DNA of 64,000 nt from Desulfovermiculus halophilus DSM 18834 (GTDB taxonomy: Bacteria > Desulfobacterota > Desulfovibrionia > Desulfovibrionales > Desulfothermaceae). Of this stretch, positions 44,021 through 53,725 are shown piece by piece. Position 1 is the first letter of the stretch, and each line of letters begins with the position of its first letter. The stretch lies in NCBI RefSeq assembly GCF_000620765.1, contig NZ_JIAK01000017.1, positions 1 through 64,000 on the forward strand, written 5' to 3'. A program made the position numbers and the translations under genes. A model generated the notes under the pieces. The model saw only the letters and a program-made list of their open reading frames with translations. It had not been told where the DNA came from and searched no databases.

Positions 44021-45391
44021 ATGACTCGGATCTCCAGGGCGGGGCGTCATCCGGTGGTTGTGTGTGCCCTCGTCCTGCTCGCGGTTGTGCTCAACGGCTG
44101 TGCCCGGGCCCCGCAGCCGGGGCATATTGCCGACCTGGCCGCAGTGCCTCAAAATCCTGTCCGGTATGCGGACCGCACCACCTGGGAAGGGCCGCCGGGC
44201 CTGGACCGGAGCGGGGCGAAGCTGGCCGGGGCGTATACAGCCAAGCATTATCTGCCCTGGACCACACAAGGGGCCTTGCATTCCAGGGACGAGTTGTACT
44301 GGGGGGTGGAGGAGTTTGCAGGCCGCACTTTGTTTGCGGCCCAGGGGCTGCCCTATCCGGAGGGCTGGTTCACCTCCCTGGCCGCCAATGCAGACAAAGA
44401 GGGCTTTCCTTCCCTGGACCGGTCCGGAATTACGGTGAACATCACCGATGTGCGGGTCCTCCCCACCCGGGAGCCTGTCTTTACCGATCCGGATCAGGCT
44501 GGACAGGGATATCCTTTTGACATGATGCAGAATTCTGTCCTGTGGACCGGGACTCCGGTCCATGTTGTGCACAGGTCAGTGGACAGGGCCTGGCTTCTGG
44601 TCGAAACCAGCTGGGTCTCCGGATGGGTCCGGGCCCAGGATGTGGCCTGGGTCGGCCCGAAGCAGGAGGAACGGATGACTTCGGCCCCGCTGGTGGCAGT
44701 GACTGCGGAACGGGTCCCGTTAACCGGCCCTGAAGGGACCTTTTGCAGTACGGCCTGCATAGGATCCTTGCTCCCGATCCAGGCAAAGACCGAAGACGGC
44801 TGGCAGGTCATGATTCCAGCCAGGGGCGCGAACGGGAGACTGGATATTCAATCTGGGATGGTTCCTGCTCAGGACGCACGGCGGTTTCCAGTACAGCTCA
44901 GTGCCCACAACGTCGCCCGGGTGGCCGAGGAGATGATCGGCCAGCTGTACGGCTGGGGAGGGCTGCATGCCCGAAGGGATTGCTCGGCGAGCATCCGGGA
45001 CCTGTTTGTCCCCTTCGGTCTCTGGATGCCGCGCAATTCCTCCCGGCAAGCCCAAGCCGGGCAGAAGATCGATCTTTCCGGACTTGGGCCCCGGGCCAAG
45101 GAAGAGCGGATTATGGACCTGGGGGTTCCCTTTGCAACCCTGCTCTGGAAGCCGGGGCATATCATGCTCTACATCGGGGAGCATCGGGGGCGGCCAGTGA
45201 TCTGGCACACCATGTGGGGGGTTGCAACCCGGAGCTGGTGGTCCGGAGAAGGGCGGCATGTGGTGGGCCGGACAGTGATTACTAGCCTGCGGCCCGGAAA
45301 AGAGCTGGGCAGTCTGGACCGGCCGGGGGGGCTGCTGATCAATGGGATCGAACGTATGATCCTTTTGCCTCCGGCTGGACAGTGCAAATAA
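44021..45391 (+). CDS. SH3b-NlpC/P60 cell-wall peptidase lipoprotein
   Basis: A 456-residue lipoprotein: signal peptide with lipobox LNGC, then an N-terminal wrapping domain, two SH3b domains (about 150-280) and an NlpC/P60 domain. Catalytic Cys ~321 is in RRDCSASIRD and His ~380 in KPGHIMLYIG. The organisation resembles the gamma-D-glutamyl-diamino acid endopeptidase group known structurally from Desulfovibrio vulgaris. It should cleave peptidoglycan stem peptides in the periplasm. The start at 44021 follows GAGGCGG and begins the signal peptide; the frame is open to 43895 through repeat sequence. Confidence 0.88.
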   Translation: MTRISRAGRHPVVVCALVLLAVVLNGCARAPQPGHIADLAAVPQNPVRYADRTTWEGPPGLDRSGAKLAGAYTAKHYLPWTTQGALHSRDELYWGVEEFAGRTLFAAQGLPYPEGWFTSLAANADKEGFPSLDRSGITVNITDVRVLPTREPVFTDPDQAGQGYPFDMMQNSVLWTGTPVHVVHRSVDRAWLLVETSWVSGWVRAQDVAWVGPKQEERMTSAPLVAVTAERVPLTGPEGTFCSTACIGSLLPIQAKTEDGWQVMIPARGANGRLDIQSGMVPAQDARRFPVQLSAHNVARVAEEMIGQLYGWGGLHARRDCSASIRDLFVPFGLWMPRNSSRQAQAGQKIDLSGLGPRAKEERIMDLGVPFATLLWKPGHIMLYIGEHRGRPVIWHTMWGVATRSWWSGEGRHVVGRTVITSLRPGKELGSLDRPGGLLINGIERMILLPPAGQCK

Positions 45392-45392
45392 A

Positions 45393-45415
45393 AAACCCCG
45401 AGTACCTCGGGGTTT
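45393..45415 (+). terminator. Intrinsic terminator of the NlpC/P60 gene
   Basis: AAACCCCGAG-TAC-CTCGGGGTTT immediately after the stop codon. A short A/T tract on both sides lets it also serve the convergent small gene. Confidence 0.88.
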
Positions 45416-45456
45416 GTACGTTCAAATCAGTACAAGCTCCCAGGTCCATGGGCATA

Positions 45457-45678
45457 TCATCTGGACTCAAGATGTCCCATGCACCTGCGCAGCTGCAGTT
45501 CCTGAAGGACGGCGCGCTCGTACTCCAGGCTGAAAAACGGAAGCTGTTCGCTGTCCTTTTGGGAGTAGGTGTCCATGTACTGGGTTTCCTCCCAGAAATC
45601 CAACAATTCCTCATTGGGCAGGGTCTTGATTTGATCAGTGACAGAGACGCTTTGAAAGTAGGGAAAAAATTGGGCCAT
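45457..45678 (-). CDS. Small acidic protein of unknown function
   Basis: A 73-residue protein (MAQFFPYFQSVSVTDQIK...) rich in aromatic and acidic residues, with LPNEELLDFWEETQYMDTY and FFSLEYERAVLQEL segments that look like two helices. I do not recognise a family. AAAGGAGGAAG ten bases upstream on its strand is an excellent ribosome site, and a terminator shared with the convergent lipoprotein gene lies downstream, which supports a real gene. Confidence 0.65.
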   Translation of the reverse strand: MAQFFPYFQSVSVTDQIKTLPNEELLDFWEETQYMDTYSQKDSEQLPFFSLEYERAVLQELQLRRCMGHLESR

Positions 45679-45883
45679 CAACCAACTTCCTCCTTTGAGG
45701 GTTCAACGACATGCTTTGGCTCGGTACTGACAAAAGTATGATCTATTGTGGAAGAATTTGCAACCCGCGATGTGCGAGGCGAAATGAGGCCGCCGCACGC
45801 AGGGCTTGATCTGGGATTCTGAGCGCGGTATGCATGGCGGGGGCCGGGCCGCGGAGCCCATGGGCCGACCATTGGAAATTTTA
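45679..45883. other. Gap upstream of mfd with no recognised feature
   Basis: This stretch lies between the small protein gene and miniature repeat I. It contains GC-rich runs near 45775-45870 without an open frame or clear hairpin that I can assign. The mfd promoter may be here or beyond the repeat. Confidence 0.4.
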
Positions 45884-45962
45884 CGCTCTTGGACACAGAA
45901 AGTGGAATTGCATACAGAAGAGACGGCAAGCTCCAAAAATCCACAAGCTACGTCGAAGCCCC
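45884..45962 (-). repeat. Family-1 miniature copy I (79 bp) with 8-bp target duplication
   Basis: The left arm (CTTCGACGTAGCTTGTGG... to TCTTCTGTATGC) is joined directly to the right arm (AATTCCACTTTCTGTGTCCAAG), with the whole internal region deleted. Flanks AAATTTTA and AGATTTTA match at 7 of 8 positions. It lies 26 bases before the mfd start. Confidence 0.82.
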
Positions 45963-45988
45963 AGATTTTAGGTGCAAGGAACGATTGA

Positions 45989-48900
45989 GTGTTTATACCT
46001 CCCAAACTGAAACAACAGCTCCCTGAGGACAATATCATTATCCACAAGAGTGGACCGGCCACTCAGGCGGCTGTTGCCCAGCACGAGCTGCACAAGGGCC
46101 GGAATGTGGTTCTCATTGTTCCGGATCACGGAACATTGACCCAGATCTCTTCTGTGCTTTCCCTTTTGTCCGCCGATCGGCCGGAATGCCCTCTCTGGGA
46201 GCAGGACTGGCTGAGTCTGCCCCCGTTTCCTCCCGGGCAGCAGGAGCGCAGCGCATGGGCCACACGCTGGGCCGTCCTGTATGCCTTGCGCCACGGCTCA
46301 GGCAACAAGGGACTGATCCTCAGCCTGGACAATCTCCTTCCCTATTGGCCCCCGCCCCGGGTCCTGGACCAGGAGGCCCTGCAGGTGGTCGCGGGGGAGG
46401 AGTTTGCCCCGGAGCTGATTGTTGAACAGATGATTGCCCTGGGCTTCGAGCGCGTTTCCATGGTCACCCGCGTGGGCGAGCTGTCCTGGAGGGGCGGCAT
46501 CCTGGACATCTACCCTCCGGGATATCCCTGGCCCGTTCGTCTGGAGTTCTTCGGAGACCAGGCGGAGAGCATACGGGCCTTTGACCCCCTGTCCCAACGC
46601 TCCAAGCAGGAACTCCAGGATTTGATCCTTTTGCCCTGCACCCCTGCGGTGCTTGAGGATCAGGCCTGGCAGGAGGCCCGGGAGTACTGGACGCATCTGT
46701 GGACCATCGGCAGTCTGGACAAGCCGACTCGATCCCATCTGGAAACCGCTCAGGAGAGCGGAAATCACCTTATCTGGCCCGGCCTGTTCTATCCCCGGAG
46801 CACCCCGCTCCGGGAATGGCTCCCTGTACAGGCCAGGTTCCTGCTTGTGGACGCCAGTCAGGCCCGGACCCGGATGGAGGGCATTGAGGGGGAATGGGAA
46901 GGGTATATCCACAAGGAAAAAGAATCCAAGGGCCTTCGCTGGCCGGAGCAGTGCGTGTTTCAGCCCGCCTCCAGGGCGCGGCAGACCTGGCTGGATGAAG
47001 ACCAGATCCTCTTTGAGTCCCTGCCGGTGGGAGAGCGGGAAGGCACCCTGGCCCTGGCGGAACGGCGGTTCGCCGCTTTTCAGGATCTGTTCTGGCAGCC
47101 GGAGCAGCGCAAGCGTCCCTGGCGGGCCCTGGTGGAGAGTCTCAAGGACTGGTCCCGGACCACGAATCAGACCCTGCTTGTCTTTCATACCCAGAACTCC
47201 AGACGCCGCTTCCTGGAGCTGATCGCTGAAGAGGAGGTTGTGGTCCACACCGCATATCAGGCTGATCAGCGCGGCGTCTTCGCTCTCCTGGGAAATGTGG
47301 AGGGCGGATATGAGCTGCAATGGAATCATGTGCGCATTCTGTCCGAAGATGTCCTGCAGCCTTCTCAGCCTGGGGCGGGGAAGAAAAGGCGGGCCCGGGA
47401 CCAGGATTTCGCCGGGCTGAAAAGACTGGAAGAGATCGAGGCCGACGATCTTTTGGTCCACCGCGATTACGGCCTGGGCCAATATGCCGGACTGACCAGG
47501 ATGCAGGTTGATCAGACCGGGAACGACTATTTGGTTCTGCTCTATGCAGGCGAGGATAAGCTCTATGTCCCTGTGGACCGCCTGAATCTGGTCCAAAAGT
47601 ATAAGGGGCCGGAAAACGCGACCCCGGCCCTGGACCGCCTGGGCAGCACCCGGTGGGCCAAGACCAAGGAGCGGGTGCGCAAGGTTCTGGAGGCCATTGC
47701 TCACGATCTGGTCCAGATGTATGCCTACCGCAAGGTGGCCAAGGGGTACTCCTATGCCGCGGACCAGGAGCTTCTGCGCGAGTTTGAAACCACCTTTGGT
47801 TTTGAGGAGACTCCGGACCAGGAACAGGCCATCAGGGACGTGTTCGCGGACATGGAGAAAGAGGAGCCCATGGACCGCCTGATCTGCGGTGATGCCGGGT
47901 TCGGAAAGACCGAGGTGGCCATGCGGGCGGCCTTTCGAGCCGTGAGCGCCGGGAAGCAGGTGGCCATGCTCTGTCCGACCACGGTACTGGCCGAGCAGCA
48001 TTATCAGTCCTTTAAGCAGCGCATGGAGGACTTTTCGGTCCGGGTGGAGATGGTCAGCAGATTTGTTCCTCCCAGGGAGCAGAAGAAGATCCTGAGCGCA
48101 ACGGAAAAGGGGGAGGTGGATATCCTGATCGGCACCCACCGCCTCTTGTCGGCTGATGTGAACATCCCCAATCTGGGGCTGTTCATCCTGGACGAGGAAC
48201 AGCGGTTTGGGGTCAAGCACAAGGAAAAGCTCAAGAATATCCGTCAGACCATCGATGTCCTGACCTTGACCGCCACTCCGATCCCGCGCACCCTGCAGCT
48301 CTCCCTGTCCGGGATCAGAGGGCTGAGCGTGATTGAGACCCCGCCCCAGGAGCGCAAGGCGGTGCAGACCTCTCTGGTCGAGCGGGAGCAGGGTATGCTG
48401 GGGGGGATTGTCCGGCGGGAGCTGGAGCGGGGAGGGCAGGTCTTCTGGGTCTACAACCGGGTCCAGGGATTGCCCCGGGTCAAGGAGTTTGTCCAGTCTC
48501 TGGCTCCGGACGCACGGGTGGCCATGGCCCACGGGCAGATGTCCGAGCGCAACCTGGAAGAGACCATGCACGCCTTTTGGCACGGGGAGGTGGACATTCT
48601 GGTCACCACGGCCATTATCGAGTCCGGTCTGGATTTCCCCCGGGCCAATACCCTGATTGTGGATCAGGCCCAGATGTTCGGCCTGGGGCAGCTCTATCAG
48701 CTGCGGGGACGGGTTGGGCGTTCAGCCGCCCAGGCCTATGCCTATTTTGTCGTTCCCTCGGTGGAGCATCTTCCCAAGAGCTCGGCCAGACGGCTGCAGA
48801 CCATCCTGGACATGGATTATCACGGGGCGGGATTCCAGGTGGCCATGGAAGACCTGCGCCTGCGGGGCGCGGGCAACATCCTGGGCGAATCCCAGTCCGG

Positions 48901-49489
48901 GACCATGAGCAAGGTGGGGCTGGACCTCTTTCTGGAGATGCTGGAGCAGGAGGTCCGCCGAGTCCGGGGAGAGCCGCTGCAGCAGGAGACCGATCCGGAA
49001 CTGAACATTACCTTTGAGGCCAACATCCCCGGAACATATGTGCCCGACCCCCAGGAACGGCTGCAGTACTACCGGGGGATGTCCTCGTCCCATGCCGATG
49101 CCCAGATTGAGGAATGGATGGCCGATCTCCAGGATCGATACGGGGCCCTGCCTGAGGCGGTGCACAACCTGGCCGCGGTGCTCAAGATCAAGCGCAGGCT
49201 GGCCGCCCTGCAGGTCCAGCGGGCGGACCTGTTCACCAATCGGATAGTCATCCACTGGGCCCAGGACGCAAGACCCCTGAATCCTGATGATTTTTTGGCC
49301 TGGCTGCACACCCATCAGGACCGGGTCAAGTTCGATCCGCCGGCAAAATTGGAGTTGCGCTTTGAGGACAAAGCAAGTATCTCTAGGGCCATTCAAGAGG
49401 CAGGCCGGCTGCTGGACGAGCTTTCCGGCGGGCGTGCTGTCTTGGCTGAGGACAGTGAGCACAGAGAAAAGGAAATATCGACCCACTGA
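45989..49489 (+). CDS. mfd: Transcription-repair coupling factor
   Basis: Removes RNA polymerase stalled at lesions and recruits UvrA. The 1166-residue chain has an N-terminal UvrB-like half (GRGGILDIYPPGYPWPVR-type segment near 165), an RNA polymerase interaction domain with DLLVHRDYGLGQYAG (about 485), and the helicase motor: Walker A GDAGFGKTEVA (about 632; most Mfd have GDVGFGKT), DEEQRFG (about 734) and TATPIPRTL (about 761). The C-terminal TRCF domain is present. The start is a GTG with AAGGAAC eight bases upstream. surA follows after 6 bases. Confidence 0.96.
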   Translation: MFIPPKLKQQLPEDNIIIHKSGPATQAAVAQHELHKGRNVVLIVPDHGTLTQISSVLSLLSADRPECPLWEQDWLSLPPFPPGQQERSAWATRWAVLYALRHGSGNKGLILSLDNLLPYWPPPRVLDQEALQVVAGEEFAPELIVEQMIALGFERVSMVTRVGELSWRGGILDIYPPGYPWPVRLEFFGDQAESIRAFDPLSQRSKQELQDLILLPCTPAVLEDQAWQEAREYWTHLWTIGSLDKPTRSHLETAQESGNHLIWPGLFYPRSTPLREWLPVQARFLLVDASQARTRMEGIEGEWEGYIHKEKESKGLRWPEQCVFQPASRARQTWLDEDQILFESLPVGEREGTLALAERRFAAFQDLFWQPEQRKRPWRALVESLKDWSRTTNQTLLVFHTQNSRRRFLELIAEEEVVVHTAYQADQRGVFALLGNVEGGYELQWNHVRILSEDVLQPSQPGAGKKRRARDQDFAGLKRLEEIEADDLLVHRDYGLGQYAGLTRMQVDQTGNDYLVLLYAGEDKLYVPVDRLNLVQKYKGPENATPALDRLGSTRWAKTKERVRKVLEAIAHDLVQMYAYRKVAKGYSYAADQELLREFETTFGFEETPDQEQAIRDVFADMEKEEPMDRLICGDAGFGKTEVAMRAAFRAVSAGKQVAMLCPTTVLAEQHYQSFKQRMEDFSVRVEMVSRFVPPREQKKILSATEKGEVDILIGTHRLLSADVNIPNLGLFILDEEQRFGVKHKEKLKNIRQTIDVLTLTATPIPRTLQLSLSGIRGLSVIETPPQERKAVQTSLVEREQGMLGGIVRRELERGGQVFWVYNRVQGLPRVKEFVQSLAPDARVAMAHGQMSERNLEETMHAFWHGEVDILVTTAIIESGLDFPRANTLIVDQAQMFGLGQLYQLRGRVGRSAAQAYAYFVVPSVEHLPKSSARRLQTILDMDYHGAGFQVAMEDLRLRGAGNILGESQSGTMSKVGLDLFLEMLEQEVRRVRGEPLQQETDPELNITFEANIPGTYVPDPQERLQYYRGMSSSHADAQIEEWMADLQDRYGALPEAVHNLAAVLKIKRRLAALQVQRADLFTNRIVIHWAQDARPLNPDDFLAWLHTHQDRVKFDPPAKLELRFEDKASISRAIQEAGRLLDELSGGRAVLAEDSEHREKEISTH

Positions 49490-49495
49490 GGAGCT

Positions 49496-50440
49496 ATGCG
49501 CACTCTCTGGACAGGAATTCTGATGACAGGGCTGTTGATATGCCTTGCGGCCGGTGCGAGTCCGGCCAAGCTGGTGAACAGGATTGTGGCCGTGGTCAAC
49601 GGAGAAATCATCACCCTGCATGAGCTGCAGCAGCAGCTTTCTGCAAACGCCCCGGGCATGGAGCAGGGCGGTGGGGATGAAGGCCAAAGATCCCAGGCCA
49701 TGCAGCGCCGGGTTCTGGAGGCCATGATCAATGACACCCTTGTAAAGCAGCAGGCTGACAAATTCGAGATCGATGTTTCAGACGTTGAGGTCCAAAATCA
49801 GATCGATCAGATACAGTCGGAGAACGGGCTCAGCCAGTCCGAGCTCAGACAGGCCATCCAGGATCAGGGGATGGACATGGAGGAGTACCGGCAGGCCCTG
49901 CGGGATGAGATAAAAAAGAACCGGGTCTTGAGCAGCATGGTGCGGCAGAAGGTGGTCGTGGCCGAAGACGAGATGCGCTCGTATTACGACAAGCACCAAG
50001 ACCAATTCAGGCGGCCGAAGACAGTGGGGCTGCGGATCATCGTCCATCCCAGCAGGGAACGGGTCAAGCAGGTCCGGCGGGCCGTAGCCTCCGGGGACAT
50101 GAGCTTTGCCCAGGCTGCCGCTTCGGTCTCCCAGGGGCCTGGAGCAGACCAGGGCGGCAGGCTGGGCAGCTTTGAATGGAAAGATCTGAAGCCGGACTGG
50201 CGGCGCATGCTGGACGGGCTGCAGGCCGGGCAGATGACCCCGGTCTTCTCCCTGCAAGGCAACGCTGCCCTGTTGGCTGTTGAGGATGTGGCGGACAAGC
50301 AGGTCCAGCCGTTCGAAGCGGTCAAGGACAAGATCCGGCAGCAGATATACGGACAAAAGCTCGAGGACAGGTACCAAGAATACATACAGGGGCTGAGGGA
50401 AAAAGCCGTCATCGACCTTCGGCTCGAACAGACGGGCTGA
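49496..50440 (+). CDS. SurA-like periplasmic peptidyl-prolyl isomerase
   Basis: A 314-residue outer-membrane protein chaperone. The signal peptide (about 1-22) is followed by the SurA N-domain (NRIVAVVNGEIITLHEL, then a long helical pair) and one parvulin domain (about 170-265, SQGPGADQGGRLGSFEWKDL). E. coli SurA has two parvulin domains, so this is the shorter form common in Desulfobacterota. TGAGGAGCT precedes the ATG. It sits in a run mfd-surA-rodZ-recO on one strand. Confidence 0.9.
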   Translation: MRTLWTGILMTGLLICLAAGASPAKLVNRIVAVVNGEIITLHELQQQLSANAPGMEQGGGDEGQRSQAMQRRVLEAMINDTLVKQQADKFEIDVSDVEVQNQIDQIQSENGLSQSELRQAIQDQGMDMEEYRQALRDEIKKNRVLSSMVRQKVVVAEDEMRSYYDKHQDQFRRPKTVGLRIIVHPSRERVKQVRRAVASGDMSFAQAAASVSQGPGADQGGRLGSFEWKDLKPDWRRMLDGLQAGQMTPVFSLQGNAALLAVEDVADKQVQPFEAVKDKIRQQIYGQKLEDRYQEYIQGLREKAVIDLRLEQTG

Positions 50441-50504
50441 AGCTGGCGAGCAGCAGATGGAACACGGCCTCTTTGCAGACCGTTAAAGTGGGTGAGGATA
50501 TGCC

Positions 50505-51521
50505 ATGGATTACTCCGAGCTGGGCGCATACCTGAAAGAAGAGCGCGAGAGGCAGGGCCATTCGCTGGAGGATATTCAGCAAAAGACCAAGATAAGCTTG
50601 AGCAGCCTGGAAGCTATTGAGGCTGGAGAAATACACGAGCTGCCCCATCCCGTCTATGCCAAGGGATTTATCAAGAACTACGCTCAATGTCTGGGGCTGG
50701 ACGCGGATGAGCTGGCCGGAACATTCGCCCAAAAGGCCGGAATCGATGAGGAGTTTGAGGACGAGACTGAGCATTTGCAGCAGGAGCTGACCTCCTCCCG
50801 GAGCTCAAGCAAGTGGCCGTTGATTTCAGTCCTGGTTTCCGTTGTCCTCCTCGCCGTCCTGGCCTGGCTGGCGTATGGGTTGTTCGTGGGTCCGGCAGAG
50901 GAACAAAAAGCCATGCAGTCCACCTCGCAGTCAGAAACGGCATCTGGCCCAGCCGATGCAAACGCATCCCTGGATGCCGCTTCCCTGAATGCTGACGCCG
51001 GGGACGGACAGGGCGATCGCGGGGAAAGCAGCGGCTCAGAGGCCGGGGAGCAAAACGATATACCCGGAACCCAAAATACAGATCCAGATCAGGCTGCCGC
51101 ACAGGACACCAGGCAGGCAGGAAGCGAAGAGCCCACGCAGCCGTTGAACATAGATGGCTCGTCTGCGGTGCAGGAGCAGGATGCTGCTGCCGGCACCCAG
51201 GACGCCCGGTCTGAACAGGATGCGGAGACGCCAGTTGCCGACTCTGGATCCGGGCGGCAGGATGCCGGCGGGAGCACGAGTGCGGCGGAGACAGGCCATG
51301 CATTGCAGATTCAGGCCACGGAAGCCTGCTGGATGAGCGCGACCATTGATTCCAAAAAGCGGGACCTCTATCTGCGCCCCGGAGAATCGGTGACCTTCCG
51401 CTTTGACAACAGCCTGGACCTGAAGCTGGGCAATGCAGGGGGGGTTCAGCTCACTTTCGACGGAGAGGCCTACCCCCTGGATGCCACGTCTGGCGACGTC
51501 CTCAGCCTGAGCTTTCCGTAA
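50505..51521 (+). CDS. RodZ-like helix-turn-helix membrane protein
   Basis: A 338-residue bitopic protein. The N-terminal HTH_25 domain (about 4-75: LGAYLKEERERQGHSLEDI, PHPVYAKGFIKNYA) is followed by one membrane helix (about 104-129) and a Ser/Gln/Asp-rich low-complexity linker (about 135-260). A C-terminal DUF4115 beta domain (about 265-338) completes it. RodZ links MreB to the wall synthesis machinery. The Gln/Asp-rich linker is long and acidic. GTGAGGA precedes the start. Confidence 0.9.
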   Translation: MDYSELGAYLKEERERQGHSLEDIQQKTKISLSSLEAIEAGEIHELPHPVYAKGFIKNYAQCLGLDADELAGTFAQKAGIDEEFEDETEHLQQELTSSRSSSKWPLISVLVSVVLLAVLAWLAYGLFVGPAEEQKAMQSTSQSETASGPADANASLDAASLNADAGDGQGDRGESSGSEAGEQNDIPGTQNTDPDQAAAQDTRQAGSEEPTQPLNIDGSSAVQEQDAAAGTQDARSEQDAETPVADSGSGRQDAGGSTSAAETGHALQIQATEACWMSATIDSKKRDLYLRPGESVTFRFDNSLDLKLGNAGGVQLTFDGEAYPLDATSGDVLSLSFP

Positions 51522-51566
51522 TCAGGTCCCGGGGCCGGGTCCACGCCGCCGGATGCGCAGACCACC

Positions 51567-52322
51567 ATGTCCAGAATGGAGAGCAGGGGCGAGCAGGCCG
51601 TGATCCTGCGCGTAGGGACCTTCCGGGAGATCGACTGCTGGGTCCGCTTTTTTTCTCCGCTTCGGGGGATTGAAACCGGGTTCGCCTTTGGCGGGCGGCG
51701 GAGCAGGCGGCGTTTCACCGGGTGCCTGGACAGCCTGAATCATGTGCGTCTTGATCTTGAGGCGCCGAGGTCTGGCCGGTATCTGACCCTGAGCCAGGGG
51801 ACCCTGGTTCATCGCTTCGCCGGGCTGCACCGGGACATGCAGCGCATGGGCATGGCTGTGAACTGCATCAAGTTCCTGGAAGGTGCGCACACAGGTGCGG
51901 ATCAGGCTGAGCCGGTCTTTGACCTCCTGCTGGCCGCACTGGACGTGCTCAATGCAGCACCTGACGTCCCGGCCACCTTTCCCCTTCTGTTTCGAGCCAA
52001 GCTGGCCTGTACCTACGGATATGCTCCGGAGGTGAACCTCTGCGGAGTTTGCGGAGTTTCCCTGTCCTCCATGGAAAGCGGCAGCTTCTCCTGGAGAGGG
52101 GGATATGCGCTGTGCGCCGGATGCCGGAAGCGGGCCGAAGCCGGGGTGATGGACAACCTGGATCTGAGCAGGTTGGGTCTGTTTTTGAGCGGGAGCCCTG
52201 AGGAATGGGCCCGGACCGGCAGGCCGAAGCCGGGAGACAGCAATCTGTGGCAGGTGCTGGACTTTTTCGTGCAGCACCATACCGGACTGCAATGGACGAG
52301 GGGCCGATTCCGCCGGGTGTGA
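51567..52322 (+). CDS. recO: DNA repair protein RecO
   Basis: A 251-residue recombination mediator that helps load RecA on single-stranded DNA. It has an N-terminal OB fold ([22 protein letters not shown], a [10 protein letters not shown] basic loop) and a helical domain with a zinc ribbon, CGVCG and CAGCRKR. The start at 51567 is uncertain; an ATG nine bases later (51576) is also possible and neither has a clear ribosome site. It lies in the same direction as rodZ and glyQ. Confidence 0.88.
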   Translation: MSRMESRGEQAVILRVGTFREIDCWVRFFSPLRGIETGFAFGGRRSRRRFTGCLDSLNHVRLDLEAPRSGRYLTLSQGTLVHRFAGLHRDMQRMGMAVNCIKFLEGAHTGADQAEPVFDLLLAALDVLNAAPDVPATFPLLFRAKLACTYGYAPEVNLCGVCGVSLSSMESGSFSWRGGYALCAGCRKRAEAGVMDNLDLSRLGLFLSGSPEEWARTGRPKPGDSNLWQVLDFFVQHHTGLQWTRGRFRRV

Positions 52323-52362
52323 CCCAGAAAAGTTGAAAGTCTTATCAGATCGGAGCGGAGCT

Positions 52363-53235
52363 ATGCATTTTCAAGATGTTATTTTGACCCTGCAGAGTTT
52401 TTGGGCCGGGCAGGGATGTATGCTGCACCAGCCCTATGATGTGGAGGTCGGGGCGGGCACTTTCCATCCGGCGACCGCTTTGCGGGTTATTGGTCCGGAA
52501 CCCTGGAACACCGGGTATGTGCAGCCGTCCAGGCGGCCCACGGACGGCCGGTACGGGGAGAATCCCAATCGTCTGCAGCACTATTATCAGTACCAGGTCA
52601 TCCTCAAGCCGGCCCCGGACGATGCCCAGGACATCTTTCTCCAGAGCCTGTACGCCCTGGGGATCGATCCCTCGGAGCACGATATCCGGTTTGTGGAAGA
52701 CGACTGGGAGTCTCCGACCCTCGGGGCCTGGGGATTGGGCTGGGAAGTGTGGCTGGACGGCATGGAGATTACCCAGTTCACGTATTTTCAGCAGGTCGGA
52801 GGCATCGATCTGGAGCCGATCAGCCTGGAGCTGACCTATGGCCTGGAGCGGATCTGCATGTATCTGCAGGGCCGGGAATCGGTGTATGATCTGTCCTGGA
52901 ACGATCACTGCACCTACGGAGACATCCATCATCAGGGCGAGTTTGAGCACTCCAAGTATAATTTTGAGGAAAGCACCCCCCAGATGCTCTTCGACTTTTT
53001 CGCCGCCAGCGAGTCCGAGTGTCTGCAGCTGTGCGCAAAGAAGCTGCCCTGGCCGGCCTATGATTACTGCCTGAAGTGCTCCCACCTTTTTAATCTCCTG
53101 GATGCCCGGGGGGCGATCTCCATTACCGAACGGACCGGATATATAGCCCGGGTCAGGCATCTGGCTTCGTCGGTGGCAAAGCTGTATGCGGCCCAGAGAG
53201 AGGAGCTGGGATATCCGATGCTCGCAAAGCGGTAA
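52363..53235 (+). CDS. glyQ: Glycyl-tRNA synthetase alpha chain
   Basis: The catalytic subunit of the alpha2beta2 bacterial GlyRS, 290 residues. Class II motifs are visible: [20 protein letters not shown] and LRVIGPEPW near the N-terminus, [20 protein letters not shown], and [15 protein letters not shown]. The start at 52363 follows GGAGCGGAGCT. Its partner glyS begins 3.4 kb downstream, separated by a repeat block and a TRAP transporter operon; the two genes are normally adjacent. Confidence 0.96.
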   Translation: MHFQDVILTLQSFWAGQGCMLHQPYDVEVGAGTFHPATALRVIGPEPWNTGYVQPSRRPTDGRYGENPNRLQHYYQYQVILKPAPDDAQDIFLQSLYALGIDPSEHDIRFVEDDWESPTLGAWGLGWEVWLDGMEITQFTYFQQVGGIDLEPISLELTYGLERICMYLQGRESVYDLSWNDHCTYGDIHHQGEFEHSKYNFEESTPQMLFDFFAASESECLQLCAKKLPWPAYDYCLKCSHLFNLLDARGAISITERTGYIARVRHLASSVAKLYAAQREELGYPMLAKR

Positions 53236-53570
53236 ACCCGGCACTCACGTGTATGATAAGCTTTCGTATGAAAAACTGTTATGAGCTAATAGTTGGGATA
53301 ATCCAAATCGAAATCGGGATCGCTATCGAAATCGAAAGAATATGTCATTCCGTGCAGCAGGAACCCTCAGTTTATGGATATCGATCCCGATATCGATTAC
53401 GAAACCGAAGAAAGAAAAGGCTCTTCGACACAGAAAGCAGTGACCTGCACGTGAGTAGCCGGGAGGGGGCAGGGATCCCCCTTTGGCGGGGCTTAGAAAA
53501 TATCAGGCCGAAAGTGGGCACACAGAAGAGATGGCAAACTCCAAAAATCCACAAGCTACGTCGAAGAACC
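53236..53570 (-). repeat. Composite repeat J: inverted near-copy of G
   Basis: On the minus strand, GGTTCTTCGACGTAGC at 53570 begins a 152-base family-1 core (to 53419). A CGATNN block follows (TTCGTAATCGATATCGGGATCG, GATTTCGATAGCGATCC), then the family-2 tail with ACTATTAGCTCATAAC. Near 53240 a CCCGGCACTCAC fragment of family 1 abuts the glyQ stop. The core and block match composite G almost base for base over ~265 bases. No target duplication is visible. Confidence 0.8.
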
Positions 53571-53725
53571 GGGTCGGAAGCGGGACGCGTGTTCCAGCCG
53601 GGCACGCATCCCCGGTCAGTTTCATTTGAAGGATTGACCAGCCCAAGGCCGAAGCTCCTTGGTTTCAGAGCAGGAATGTGCAGCAATTACACGCCGTCCA
53701 ACCGGGTAATACATATGGAGGGGCT

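Noticed and set aside
46298-48583. 761-codon open frame antisense to mfd
   Set aside because: Its composition is what the codon bias of mfd produces on the other strand; it has no start signal or recognisable domain, whereas mfd shows all helicase motifs.
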